A program made the position numbers and the translations under genes. The notes below the pieces were generated by a model. It was given only the letters and a program-made list of their open reading frames with translations. It was not told the origin of the DNA and did not search any database. From Diplonema papillatum (taxonomy: Eukaryota; Euglenozoa; Diplonemea; Diplonemida; Diplonemidae): DNA of 64,000 nt. The first letter of the stretch is position 1; every line of letters begins with the position of its first letter. Below are positions 40,632-51,033 of the stretch, piece after piece. The stretch spans positions 124,001 through 188,000 of the forward strand of contig JAPJBO010000041.1 of assembly GCA_030068145.1 (NCBI GenBank), in the 5' to 3' direction.

Positions 40632-41230
40632 AGCATGCACGAGATCGCCCCCGAGTGCTGCGAGCTGTGCGCGCGGTGCAATCAGAATGTCTTCTGCCGC
40701 TGATGAAGAAGCATCCCTCCTGGTAGACCGTGTTGTACCGTGGTACACCGTGATAGCTTGAGGTTAGAATGCAGAACATCTGTAGCGATGACCTGCGGGT
40801 GACTACTTCTTCGATCGCACCGTGTCGTGCTGCAGGCGTGCAAGCGATCGCCCCCGAGTGCTGTGAGCTGTGCGCGCGGTGCAATCACTATGTCTTCTGC
40901 CACGGAAGGAAAAGGCCTGATAGACCGTGTTGTACCGTGGTACACCGTGAAAGTGTGAGGTTAGAACGCAGACTATCTGTAGTGATGGCCTGCATTAGTT
41001 ACGATTAGTCACTGGCAACTACCTCTTCGATCGCAGGCATGCACGGGATCTCCCAGCGCAGCCCGGTGTCGAGCGTGGCCTACGGCGCACCGTCAGCGTC
41101 CCTGCCAACCCTTGGGAGAAACTGCAGCAGTACCAGCAAACGTACGGCCTCTGCATGCATGGGATCGCCCCCGAGTGCTGCGAGTGTGCGCGCGGTGCAA
41201 CGTCATTCGTGTGGGGTCGAGTATCCCAAT
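40632..41230 (+). repeat. Tandem copies of the Erv1-like gene 3' end
   Basis: The end of exon 3 (from GCATGCACGGGATCGCC at 40445, coding CMHGIAPECCELCARC) recurs at about 40633, 40836 and 41152, with a longer upstream piece (SQRSPV..VAYGAP) at about 41050. Spacing is about 190-200 bp, so each unit is exon end plus 3' flank. The units at 40633, 40836 and 41037 are directly preceded by AG (ctccag, ctgcag, tcgcag), so they could serve as alternative last exons. The last copy has lost three bases in the Cys cluster. Confidence 0.85.
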
Positions 41231-42222
41231 GGGAAAGTGATAATCCGCGTGGTTCATGCGGGCCTCGGTCTGGCCAACGAGAAGAATGAGCGCGCAGATC
41301 CATGGAGCAAACTCCTTCCTCCCCTTCTCTCTAGCATTTGTACGGACGTCAGCGGGTCTCCTCGCACGGTGGAGCGGCCTCAGAAGCTGGAGGTACAGAG
41401 GGCGTGCCCCGGCCCGAAAAAAACGGGAAAACGCGTGTAAAGTGTACACCCGATAATGCGGGTAGGGGGGGCACCCGCTTTTAAGATCCAGCTTCTAAGG
41501 CTCCACCGCGCAGGCACCCACGGTCATTATGAGCCGCATATTTTGTCAAGCCAACGAGAAGCCTTCTGTGTTACGTCAAGAAGCCCGTTGCTCCGACAAC
41601 GGACAGGCAACCTTTTTTCTTGTTATCTGTTGTTCACGAGCATTCGTTAGAGCGTCTTCTTTTGTTTTCTTTGTCTAAACACGCATATGATCACACAATC
41701 AACGCACGATTCATGCCGGTCTGTTCCTTTGCTGGACCAGCCCCGTGTTGATTCACTGCGTTTGTTCGTCGGACACGCAGCCAACAACTCGGGCTTTTTG
41801 TCCGGGCATTATGCATGAGGCGGTTGGGTGAGGTAACTTACCCAACGAAAAGTGAAGAGCGGATGGGAAGTTTAACTTTTGTACACCACCTCGGAAACTT
41901 TACCTGGACACGTGTGTCGGTTGCTTGAGTCATTTCCTTGGCCGACCAGTGTGCGGACCGTGATCACAGAAGGCGAATAGCTCCCGTCCGGTGAGAACAA
42001 GCGCGGTGGGGGTTCTGTCGGATACGTGCTTCAAACCGTTGATACCGCCTTTGAAAGGTTCTGTAGGCTTTGCAGCTAACCACGCCAGCGCTGTGATTAT
42101 CGTCTTCCTCAGAGTCTTCCTCAGTCAAGTCCTCCGCAGAGTCGTATACGTACTCGCAAACGCGTAAGAAAGAACTACTCAATCGGCGGAGAACTCTCTA
42201 CCCTTTGCTACCCGCCCTTTTG
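41231..42222. other. Intergenic, no gene seen
   Basis: Mixed sequence with a tandem 'GTGTACACCCG' motif near 41440 and no convincing coding frame. The small minus-strand ORF 41964-42182 (acidic, 72 residues) has no support. Confidence 0.45.
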
Positions 42223-42486
42223 TTTTACACAAGCGCCAGCTTGAAAGGAAATGCTCGACGATGCTGCCCGACAAAGAACAGAAGGGGTCCCAAGTGCTGT
42301 AACTACCGAACCACGTGTTGAACGGACGCGAGGTCATGCGGGTCTACCCCTATCAAAGTCCTGAGCGAGAGAACAACACACGGTGGTGTAAGCGAAGAAC
42401 AAGTCAGATTGTGTTTGTATGCATTTGCCCCTACCTCTATATTTCCTCCCTTCCATTCGGAGTCAAAGCAGCTACGTCGAGTATTT
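42223..42486 (+). mobile_element. MITE family M1, copy
   Basis: From TTTTACACAAGCGCCAGC to GCTACGTCGAGTATTT. The ACACGACAAATCACACAAAC block of the consensus is deleted. Confidence 0.8.
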
Positions 42487-42695
42487 CCCCCGACTGATCT
42501 AGTTAAAGGACGCCGCCCCGCCTCAACCGGAGCGTTGACAGATCGCTTGCACCTGGCACTAGACCCAAATTGCCCTGTGTTTGTGTGGGCTGCAGCACAT
42601 TTCCTCATTTTTGGGTTTTGCAGCTGGCGTGTTCGCGAGGAGTATTTACAAGGCGCCGACTCGTGTTGAAACAAGAACTGGTCCAAAACGTTTCC

Positions 42696-42825
42696 GAGAA
42701 GGATTCAGCCTGTTTCGAGTCCCCCTCATGAGAAGGATTCAGCCTGTTTCGAGTCCCCCTCATGAGAAGGATTCAGCCTGTTTCGAGTCCCCCTCATGAG
42801 AAGGATTCAGCCTGTTTCGAGTCCA
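42696..42825 (+). repeat. 34-bp tandem repeat, about four units
   Basis: Units start at 42696, 42730, 42764 and 42798: GAGAAGGATTCAGCCTGTTT plus 14 more bases; the last is partial. Three full units are identical. Confidence 0.95.
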
Positions 42826-43328
42826 TTTTATACTACATGTTCGGAAGACATGGAGTAAAGTCAAACAAAATCGGTCACGTGCCAACGCAAATGCAACGGT
42901 CAAGACCGTTCCTGTTCCATGGACCCGATCCAGATCCGAGCTAGCATACTCGAGTGCGCTCGACTCAAAATGGTCAAGGTAGGACATGATGACAAACAAA
43001 AAGGCAGTCGAGGAAAGCAAGCGGTCGTATGATCGTCGACAGCCCCGAAAGTTGAGAGGGTTTGTCTATGCCATCGTAGCATGGGTGGTCCTGGCTGTGT
43101 GACGAGCTACGAATACCCGTCTGGCAAACACAAGTTGTCCTGTCTGCAGACACTCAGGCTCCGCGCTGCGAGTCGGTAGCCTTTCGAGAATTGGTCCGCA
43201 GCGGGTTAGCTGTTTGATGGCATCTCGCCATTAGGTAGACCGCAGCCAAGACCGCACAAATTATGTCCATCTTTGTCGAAAGTGCACAGGCGCTTCCCAA
43301 GCGGTGCGCGAATGAGCCGCTTTGCGCG

Positions 43329-43626
43329 CAAAATACTCGACGTAGCTGCTTCGACTCCGAATGGAAGGGGGGAAATATAGAGGTAAGGGGCAAATACAAT
43401 ACAAACACAATCTGATTTGTTCTTCGCTTACACCACCGTGTGTTGTTTTCTCACTCAGGATTTTTTGACCTGTTGTGTTTGTGTGATTTGTCGTGTAGGG
43501 GTAGACCCGCATGACCTCACGTCCGTTCAACACGTGGTTCGGTAGTTACAGCACTTGGGATCCCTTCTGTTCTTTGTCGGGCAGCATCGTCGAGCATTTC
43601 CTTTCAAGCTGGCGCTTATGTAAAAC
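43329..43626 (-). mobile_element. MITE family M1, reverse-orientation copy
   Basis: Full length, inverted relative to the others: starts AAAATACTCGACGTAGCTGC and ends AGCTGGCGCTTATGTAAAA. Nearly identical to copies at 12502 and 54280, so recent spread is likely. Confidence 0.85.
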
Positions 43627-44361
43627 ATTATCCAACAACTGAGCCACGAAACGCACGCGCACACAGGGCATCACAAGAAAACGGTTCCACAACGCACAGA
43701 CACACGCACCCACACACAGCAGGCTTGCTTGAAGTTGGAGTCCCTACGAACGGAGCAGACTTCTCGCCAAAGTGAGGTTGGAAGGGTTGAGCGAGAAGAT
43801 GGCAAAATGCAGCCGCTTGGCCCCCCTTTTTCGCGTCTTTCTCCCTCTCTCTCACTATCTCTCCGCCTGCCTTTCAATTCCACCTTTTCTATGCTGCCGG
43901 ACCGGTCTTCTAGCCACTCTTACAACGGTTGTACCACTACAATTCTCAGGTTTGCTTCGCATTCGCGCACAACAAATCGTACTGTGCTACAAGGCAGTGA
44001 GAACACTTCGCAGTTCAAGACTCTCTGTGTCCCCAGCAATGGAGCTCCCTCGTTCGCTCGTTCAAGGGGAGGCAGAACGCCACTGAGGTCAGAATTCTTC
44101 ACTTGCAAATGAACCAGACCGCAAACAAGTGGGAACCCGATCAACCGGCACGCAAAAACAAGACGAAGCGCCTGTCCTTTTTTTGTTAGTACAAGCTCAA
44201 CTGCTTGCAGAAAACGCTTATTTGCACGTCTCGTGCGTATTGTGTACGTCAACCTAAACCCGCCTTCCCCTCTCGTAGGAAAGAGTATCACACACGAACA
44301 CGCACACACACCACACACGCGCACACGCGTACGTGCGAAAAGAAGCTCCAAAAAAGCGACG
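43627..44361. other. Upstream region of the glycosyltransferase gene
   Basis: No gene seen. 44095-44205 matches the right part of dispersed repeat R3. A CA-rich tract 'ACACGAACACGCACACACAC' lies 40-80 bp before the start codon. Confidence 0.5.
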
Positions 44362-45525
44362 ATGAAGCAGCAGCGGCGGTCTGCGCGGAGCCCCATGGTG
44401 TTTGCCGGATTTTCCGTGGTCGCGTGTCTCATGATCCTGCACCTGATGGCCCACAGCGGCGACGGCCCGTCGAATCCGGCCCAGCTGGCCGCGAAGCCGA
44501 AGACTTTGTCTTCCTCCGCCCAGGATCTGTTCGACAAGGTCACGAACCAGCAGGCGGCGAAGAAGCCCCGGACCGCCGTGGCAGTGTACATCCACCAGGG
44601 CTCGTACGACCGCGGGTTCCACGCGAACGCCGAAGGAATGCTTGACAACATCGCCGTCATCACCTCACAGGTCCACCGGTTTGCGCCCGTCATGAAGCAC
44701 GACGTTCAGCTCATCGCACTGCTTACCAACACCAGCAAGACCTTGGCCCCTCTCCTCACAAAACTAGGCTGGCATGTCCGTATAGTCGAACTGCCCATGC
44801 AGCCGTGGGAGATCCGCAACCCGCAGATTGCGAAAGAAGTCTGGTCGGATGGTGCCATCGGGATCTGGGAGATGCTGAAGCTCGAATTCTGGCGGCCGTC
44901 TGTCGTCGACCTGGACGTGGACTCCATTCTGATCATCGACACGGACATCCACCTGCGGAAGCCGTTTGACTCCGTCTTCGAGCCTCCAAACATGCCTGCG
45001 AACGCGACCCTGGGTTACACGCACGGGGCCTGGACCATCGAGAAGGTAAACGGCGGTTACCTCGTGGTCAGACCGGACGAGCGGTCCGAACGGGACTACC
45101 ACAACATCTACGACATCTTCCGGGAAGGGGACTTCCGCTCGGGGACGGGGTGGAAAGGGAAGGTCGGCTGGACGTACGGCGGGAGGACCATCCAGGGGCT
45201 GCTGCCGTATTACTACTTGTACGGAGAGGGGAAGGGCCGGGGGAACTACATGTCGCGGTGCCTCTACAACAACATGGTGAACTCGGACGAGTGCAAGCCG
45301 ACGAAGCCGGAGGCTGTCATCAGCAACCATTTCACGGGGGGGTGCATGAAGCCGTGGGCGTGCGCCCGGGCGGCGCACCCGCTTTGCAAGGCGTTGACGG
45401 ACCAGTGGTGGGAGGACGTCGCTGTCGCTGAGAAGTGGCTGGGGCTCCCGCACAGGCGGAGGTGCCCTGGCGGCTCCTACGAGGCGATGGGCCTGCGCAC
45501 GACGCAGTGGAAGCTGCCGGGCTGA
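44362..45525 (+). CDS. Type II membrane glycosyltransferase, GT8/glycogenin-like
   Basis: 387 residues, single exon. A short basic head (KQQRRSARS) is followed by a membrane anchor (about 12-30, 'MVFAGFSVVACLMILHLMAH') and a stem, typical of Golgi enzymes. The catalytic core starts near residue 70. 'DVDSILIIDTDIHLRKPFDS' carries the D-x-D metal/nucleotide-sugar motif (193-195). Downstream 'TIEKVNGGYLVVRPDERSER' resembles the GFNxGVLVI segment of GT8 enzymes. The C-terminus is Cys- and Trp-rich ('ISNHFTGGCMKPWAC'). Family GT8 transfers Glc, GlcNAc, Gal or GalA from UDP/GDP-sugars; the donor cannot be told. The first ATG of the frame gives the anchor; the upstream extension to 44233 starts at GTG and is rejected. 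Confidence 0.8.
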   Translation: MKQQRRSARSPMVFAGFSVVACLMILHLMAHSGDGPSNPAQLAAKPKTLSSSAQDLFDKVTNQQAAKKPRTAVAVYIHQGSYDRGFHANAEGMLDNIAVITSQVHRFAPVMKHDVQLIALLTNTSKTLAPLLTKLGWHVRIVELPMQPWEIRNPQIAKEVWSDGAIGIWEMLKLEFWRPSVVDLDVDSILIIDTDIHLRKPFDSVFEPPNMPANATLGYTHGAWTIEKVNGGYLVVRPDERSERDYHNIYDIFREGDFRSGTGWKGKVGWTYGGRTIQGLLPYYYLYGEGKGRGNYMSRCLYNNMVNSDECKPTKPEAVISNHFTGGCMKPWACARAAHPLCKALTDQWWEDVAVAEKWLGLPHRRRCPGGSYEAMGLRTTQWKLPG

Positions 45526-46640
45526 TGCGGCGAGCCGGCACTTCTCAAGTGGCGGAAAGCCCTTTTATCCTTCTTCACAACCCGCAGCAGAAATTGCCTT
45601 CTGACGAGTCCTTCGCGGTGTGCCTGCGTAGCTTGCACACTCGAAGCTGCCGGTCTGGCACAGGAACACCCTCAGTGGCGTGACAGTCTTTTATCCTTCT
45701 TCACAATCCGCAGCAGAAATTGCCTTCTGGCGGGGTCCTTCGCGCGGTGAGATCCACTATCCAAGCTGCCGGTCTCACAAAGGAACACCTTCAGTGGCGT
45801 GCAGTCCTTCCTCCTTCTTCACCACGTGAAACTACAAGTCGCGGTGCCTCTCGGGAACTCGGACGAGTGCGCGCCGACGAAGCCGGAGGCTGTCATCAGC
45901 AACCATTTCTCGGGGGGGTGCATGAAGCCGTGGGCGTGCGCCCGGGCGGCGCACCCGCTTTGCAAGGCGTTGACGGACCAGTGGTGGGAGGACGTCGCTG
46001 TCGCTGAAAAGTGCTGCTGGGGCTCCCGCACAGGCGGAGGTGCCCCGGCGGCTCCTACGAGGCGATGGGCCTGCGCACGACGCAGTGGAAGCTGCCGGGC
46101 TGATGCGGCGAGCCGGCACTTCTCAAGTGGCGGAAAATCCTTCTTCACAACCCGCAGCAGAAATTGCCTTCTGACGAGTCCTTCGCGGTGTGCCTGCGTA
46201 GCTTGCACACTCGAAGCTGCCGGTCTGGCACAGGAACACCCTCAGTGGCGTGACAGTCTTTTATCCTTCTTCACAATCCGCAGCAGAAATTTCCTTCTGG
46301 CGGGGTCCTTCGCGCGGTGAGATCCACTATCCAAGCTGCCGGTCTCACAAAGGAACACCTTCAGTGGCGTGCAGTCCTTCACCACGTGAAACTACAAGTC
46401 GCGGTGTCTCTACAACAACATGGCGAACTCGGACGAGTGCGCGCCGACGAAGCCGGAGGCAGTCATCAGCAACCATTTCACGGGGGGGTGCACGAAGCCG
46501 TGCGTGTGCCACGATGCAGCGGCCGACACTTCTCAAGTGGCGGAAAGCCCTTTCTCCTTCTCAACCCGAGACGAATCCTTCGCGCGGTGGAGCCTGCGTG
46601 GTTTGCACCATCGAAGCTGCCGGTCTGACATCGGAACCGT
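45526..46640 (+). repeat. Tandem copies of glycosyltransferase 3' end and 3' flank
   Basis: The gene's last ~90 codons (KPTKPEAVISNHFTGGCMKP onward) recur at about 45835-46104 with a frameshift near AEKC, and a shorter piece at 46395-46520. The anchor ACCACGTGAAACTACAAGTC lies at 45821 and 46381, an exact 560-bp period. Inside each unit the 3' flank is itself a ~110-130-bp repeat (CTTCTTCACAA.CCGCAGCAG near 45570, 45695, 46145, 46270). Coding parts lack starts. Confidence 0.9.
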
Positions 46641-46949
46641 GGCATGTGCTTACCCAGCACAACTCCGAGTTGGGAGACTCTACCAACTCGGAGTTGTGCT
46701 GCGGGAAATTCTCGGCAGTTGGGTTATAGACTGTTTCGAGTTGTAAGAAGTCGGTATTTTCGAGTCTCTGGTTGTCCTGTCGGGGCGGATCCTCCTTCAT
46801 TCGGAAATGCGTGCTGTTGCGGAAGGGGTGTGCCATGGTCACACAACCTGCTTTCAGCAAAATTGCCTTCTGGTGGGTTTCGAGCCCGCGCAATCAAGGC
46901 TGCCGGTCTGACATCTCGGTGGCGCGAAGTCCTTTCTCAAAACCGTGAC

Positions 46950-47335
46950 GCATGGGCGCAAACACCTTCAGCGACTTCACGAAATACGTCTTCGAAACAT
47001 CCTCTCACCCGTACCTCTCCCGCCAGTCCTTGTTTGTCGGCAACTGCGCGTACACAGCTTCCCCTTGCATCCGCTTCACGAGGTTGACAGACCCTGGCAG
47101 CGTGTCATTTCTTGATGTCGGCAATCCGGCGATTATGCCTGGCAGCGTCTGTCTCACAAAGTTCAGCACGGCATGGTTGATGATGGCATATAGCACCGTC
47201 GGCGACTTCACACACGCGGGGGCGACGCACAATGTCGCCCGCGAGCACGTCTGAGCACGCCTCGCTCGTGCACCCCATGTAGTTGTACCGCTGCAATGCG
47301 CAGTAGTACTGCGTCCCCAAGGCATCGTTTACAGC
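46950..47335 (-). other. Possible coding remnant, unknown
   Basis: Minus-strand frames 47320-47105 and 47325-47005 look protein-like but lie in different frames ('GTQYYCALQRYNYMGCTSEA', then 'KSPTVLYAIINHAVLNFVRQ'). A single frameshift would join them. No family recognised and no start is evident. Confidence 0.25.
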
Positions 47336-48249
47336 CGTGGACTACGACGGTATCTGATCATCTTGGATCCCCACGCTCTCGTTCTTGATTAATGAAGACA
47401 TTCTTGTCGAATGCTTTCGCAGAAGTTCGTCTTCCTACGATCTAAGAATCTCACCTCTGACGTAGTAGGAGTACGCAGTACGCAGTCCTTATTGATCCCG
47501 CGAACGAGGCTTTAGACGAAACTCAAAAGAGAACCGCTAAGAGCTTCGTTTTGATTATTCGACTTCGACCTAAATCTATGTGAAACCACGCATGAGTTCA
47601 AACGTACGATGGGGTCGCCCCTCGAGCAGGGCTTACGCAGCTCTTTTGCCTTGGAGCTGAATACCTACTGAAAATCAGTGCGTAGGGTCAGGCAAAAAAG
47701 AAATAGAGCATAGGGGGCTCACCTGCCAGTGTTGCATGTCTTTGCCCCTGCCCCTCCTCTCCGGCCCCAACCCTCCAGTGTCGCGGTGGGAAGCAACAGC
47801 AGGATCTGTCGCTACTGCGGTTGATTCCCCAGATGAATCTTCAGAAAAGAGAGTACGTGCTGATAACGTACTGATTTCAGCACTTGTACACGTACTAGTT
47901 CAGCACGTGTACAAAAAGAAACTAAGAAAAATAACGTGCTGAAATCAGTACGTTCAGCATGCTGAACGTAAGGCCTGCTCTCGAGATAGTCATGATGTGT
48001 AAGCGAACGGCTCTCCCGGGAGGTCACTCCACTCCACGCCGAGCCAACTCTTGCCCCATGGCTGCCCCCCATGAGTAGGAAGCGGTTGGAGACAAAGGAT
48101 CTGGATATGGATTAGGAAGTCGCCGTTCCCCGAAGCTAGTCGTTGCCCGATAAATCCGATGTGCCCTCAAAACCAGCACCAATACCAACGACCCTCACTT
48201 CCCTTTTTTTTTTTGACAGAATAACACCGCCGTCTTTTTTAGCGTTTCT
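47336..48249. other. Intergenic, no gene seen
   Basis: Contains a perfect 19-bp inverted pair AACGTACTGATTTCAGCAC (about 47873-47891 and 47934-47952 on the opposite strand), a possible 80-bp hairpin. Otherwise nothing recognisable. Confidence 0.5.
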
Positions 48250-48681
48250 TTTTTACATAAGCGCCATCTTGGAAGGAAATGCTCGACGAAGCTGCCAGAC
48301 AAAAACTCGAAGATGCAAGTACCGAACACGTGTTGAACGGACGTGACGTCATGCGGGTCTACCCCTACACGACAAGACACACCACGCAGTCTTTTTCCCT
48401 CAGGTTTTCTTGTCGCAAACGAATCCCCGCGTGCATCGGCGGCGCCCACAGCACGGAACTAAGCGCCCATGCAGGGCTTCAAGCTCATTAGACAATCGAC
48501 GCATACCACTCGAACGTATCAGGTTACCACACAACGTAAGCACACTCTCCCCGGTAGCTTAAAAAATAAACACACGGTGGTGCACGAAGAACGAGTCCGA
48601 TTGTGTTTGTATTGCATTTGCCCCTCTACCCCTACATTTCCTCCCTTCCATCCGGAGTCAAAGCAGCTACGCCGAGTATTT
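48250..48681 (+). mobile_element. MITE family M1, long diverged copy
   Basis: From TTTTACATAAGCGCCATC to GCTACGCCGAGTATTT, about 430 bp. The two ends are conserved but about 150 bp of unrelated sequence (48390-48570) replaces the usual middle. Confidence 0.7.
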
Positions 48682-48779
48682 CTTCTATCTGTTCTGCCAG
48701 AGCTGTGACTGGACCTCTGCCAGCGCGAGTATTGCCCAACTTCGTCCAAATGCGGCCACCCCCCCAGGCATCTTGTTAA

Positions 48780-49140
48780 GAACCATCCATCCATCCATCA
48801 GCCGGCTGACCCCCCCCCCCCCCCCCCCCCCCCCCCTCAGGCTATTTTCACTGTGGAGGGGGGAGACGCTACCTGTCACACTCTAAGGTGGTCACCACGG
48901 TGGGCGGTCAGAAAAAAAAATTTTTTTTTTGCCCCAAATACCCCAAATACCACACTTTGGAAAATTTTTGTGGGCCCACTTTTGGCAGGGAATTTTGACC
49001 ATTTCACCTTAGAGAATTTGACCACCCAGCCTCCAAGGCAACTGCACTGTAGAGGGGGGGGGGGGTCTGGTTTATCCGGCCATCCGGCCAAAGTGGCTGA
49101 TCCTTAACAAGAGCGCTGCCCCCCCCCCCCCCCCCCAGCT
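48780..49140. repeat. Poly-C / poly-G low-complexity block
   Basis: Contains a (CATC)n run, a run of about 28 C (48809-48836), AAAAATTTTT at 48915, a G run at 49053-49064 and a C run near 49121-49136. Some resemblance to the interior of M2 ('TTTTCACTGTGGAGGGGG' against TTTTTACTGTGGGGGGGG). Confidence 0.8.
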
Positions 49141-50097
49141 CTTCTCTTTCGTATCTGGTTTAGTGGCTCCGTCCGTGAGGTTCGCCTCTTCTTCTCACAC
49201 ACGTTTCGGCGCTTCCATTTTTTAGCCCGGACCAGCAAAGCGTGGAAGTCAATTGTGTCCTATCTTGCCTGCTGGCCAGCGCACCCCCTGCAGCACCCAC
49301 TCCAGCGCCGCAGCAGAGCCGCAACCTGCGGCGCGCCTCCAGAGCGACTTACGCAGCACGAAGAGAAGTGAGGAGACCGGAAACTCCCCGAGATGGTCCC
49401 TGCACTCTAACATCCAGTCCCTCTCTCGGGAAAGGTCAGCGCGGTAGCGATGACCACGAGAACACATACAGGAGAGAGACTGGGACTGCTAAGGCGAGAC
49501 TAACTCTCTTATTTGCAGCAACTTGTGGATTTGTTGTTGGGAATGTTGAGTGACTGCCTTAACCCGGGGAAATGAGCTTGGACGAGGTCACCGGGGGGTA
49601 AGGGAGAGTGGGAAAACTTGACTGTTTCTTTGAACCAACCGCACCCTGAAAGCTGTGTAGAGTTCTCTAATCGACTTTTGGTGGTGCATCAACTCCCTCA
49701 GTGAAACTGTGAAAGTGCGCTGTCGATGACATGCGGTCGTATCTGTCGTTGGAACTGTGTCGGCTTCAGCAAGTGCCGTCGTGTTCCGGTGACCGCTTGG
49801 GGATGCCTCCGAGGCAGATGAAGTGGAAGGAAGGTAATTTGCGTGTTGTTCTGATTCCTGCTTTTCCGGTTTCGCAGCTAACTTTTGACGTCCGGGGTGT
49901 TTGTATCCCATGTCTTCGGGGTACTTTATGCAGCCCATCTGGCGAGAGAGGGCAGGGGCTATGTTATTATGTGTGTGTGGGCCGATCCGATCCTCTCGAT
50001 TCACATCCGTGGATCCAGAGAAGTCGGAGACATCACAGCCTCTTGTTACGAGTTGCCAGAGTCTCAACATCGTCCCGATCTCGCAACCGAGCAAACT

Positions 50098-50345
50098 ACA
50101 ATCTGCGATCCTCCGGCCGTGCTGGCGAGGGTGTCGTTTACTACCAACGAATCCATTGAGAAGTTGACGACCGGTATCGAGTCGGCAGTGTGGACCCGAA
50201 ACGGGCGCCTGAGGTGCTGGGAATCCTCGAGAAGGCGCATCTGACAGACCCGGCGACCCGGATGGCTTATAGCATTGCGGGACAGTTCTACACCGCACCT
50301 GGAGCACACGGGAATCCTGCGTACTGGTCTGTCTGCGCCTTTTGT
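50098..50345 (+). pseudogene. LINE ORF2 fragment (RT thumb region)
   Basis: Plus-strand frames give 'PPAVLARVSFTTNESIEKLT', then after a shift 'PEVLGILEKAHLTDPATRMA' and 'YSIAGQFYTA'. These match ORF2 of the complete LINE at about 23996-24200 (PAALARISFAPPTTEAVEKL; EVVLGVLEKAHLTHPATATA). The 289-residue minus-strand ORF across it (49588-50457) is antisense. Confidence 0.8.
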
Positions 50346-50550
50346 GTTCGCTGACGTAAAGTCTGCGGGATACTTCTTGGTGAAATGACTGCAAGAAAGA
50401 ACGAAGAGGAAGCAAACCATCCAGGGTAAACCTATCACTTACATTGCGTAGGGGCAAGATGAAAATACCCGTCCAGGGGACTTACGGAAATAAGCTTGTC
50501 TGGACAAGGTCACAGGGGGAAGGGATGGTGGGCTTTCTTCCCGCACGGTG

Positions 50551-50842
50551 CACTAGTCATTAGGAATTCAGCGTTCTTACTAGTAAAATTACTAGTGAAA
50601 ATGTCTTACTAGTGCCACTAGTCATTCTTACTAGTGCCACTAGTCATTCTTACTAGTGGCACTAGTAAGAATGACTAGTGCACTAGTAAGAATGACTAGT
50701 GCACTTGTCATTTTTGCTAGTGTTTTACACAGTAAAGTCCATTTTTAGGCGGTGGATATGGTGTGGGTGTACGACCCACGCTCGAATACTGTTCCGCGGG
50801 TTCGTCCTGCCGCTGTTGTGCACGCAGCAACATGAATGGTGA
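50551..50842. repeat. Left terminal inverted repeat of 3-kb transposon
   Basis: Palindromic ACTAGT occurs repeatedly at 10-22-bp spacing (50583-50700), so the arm is also self-complementary. Pairs with 53262-53585. Confidence 0.85.
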
Positions 50843-51033
50843 ACACAACAGGTTGCCGAGAAGAACAAGTGAATGGGATAAGCATGGCCCGAAGTCTGGG
50901 GTGTGATGGGTGGGGAATTGCAAGAACACGTGTTTGGAATGGGTATGTGCTCAGGGTGTGATGGGTGGGGGAGGGGGGAACAACGGAAGAAAGGGCCATG
51001 TGGCATAGAGTGCTGAATTCAGAGGAGGTAAGA

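Noticed and set aside
44233-44361. N-terminal extension of the glycosyltransferase
   Set aside because: It would start at GTG and place a His/Thr-rich low-complexity segment before the membrane anchor; ATG 44362 fits a type II enzyme.
49588-50457. 289-residue minus-strand ORF as a gene
   Set aside because: It overlaps, in antisense, a clear plus-strand LINE fragment and has no recognisable motif.
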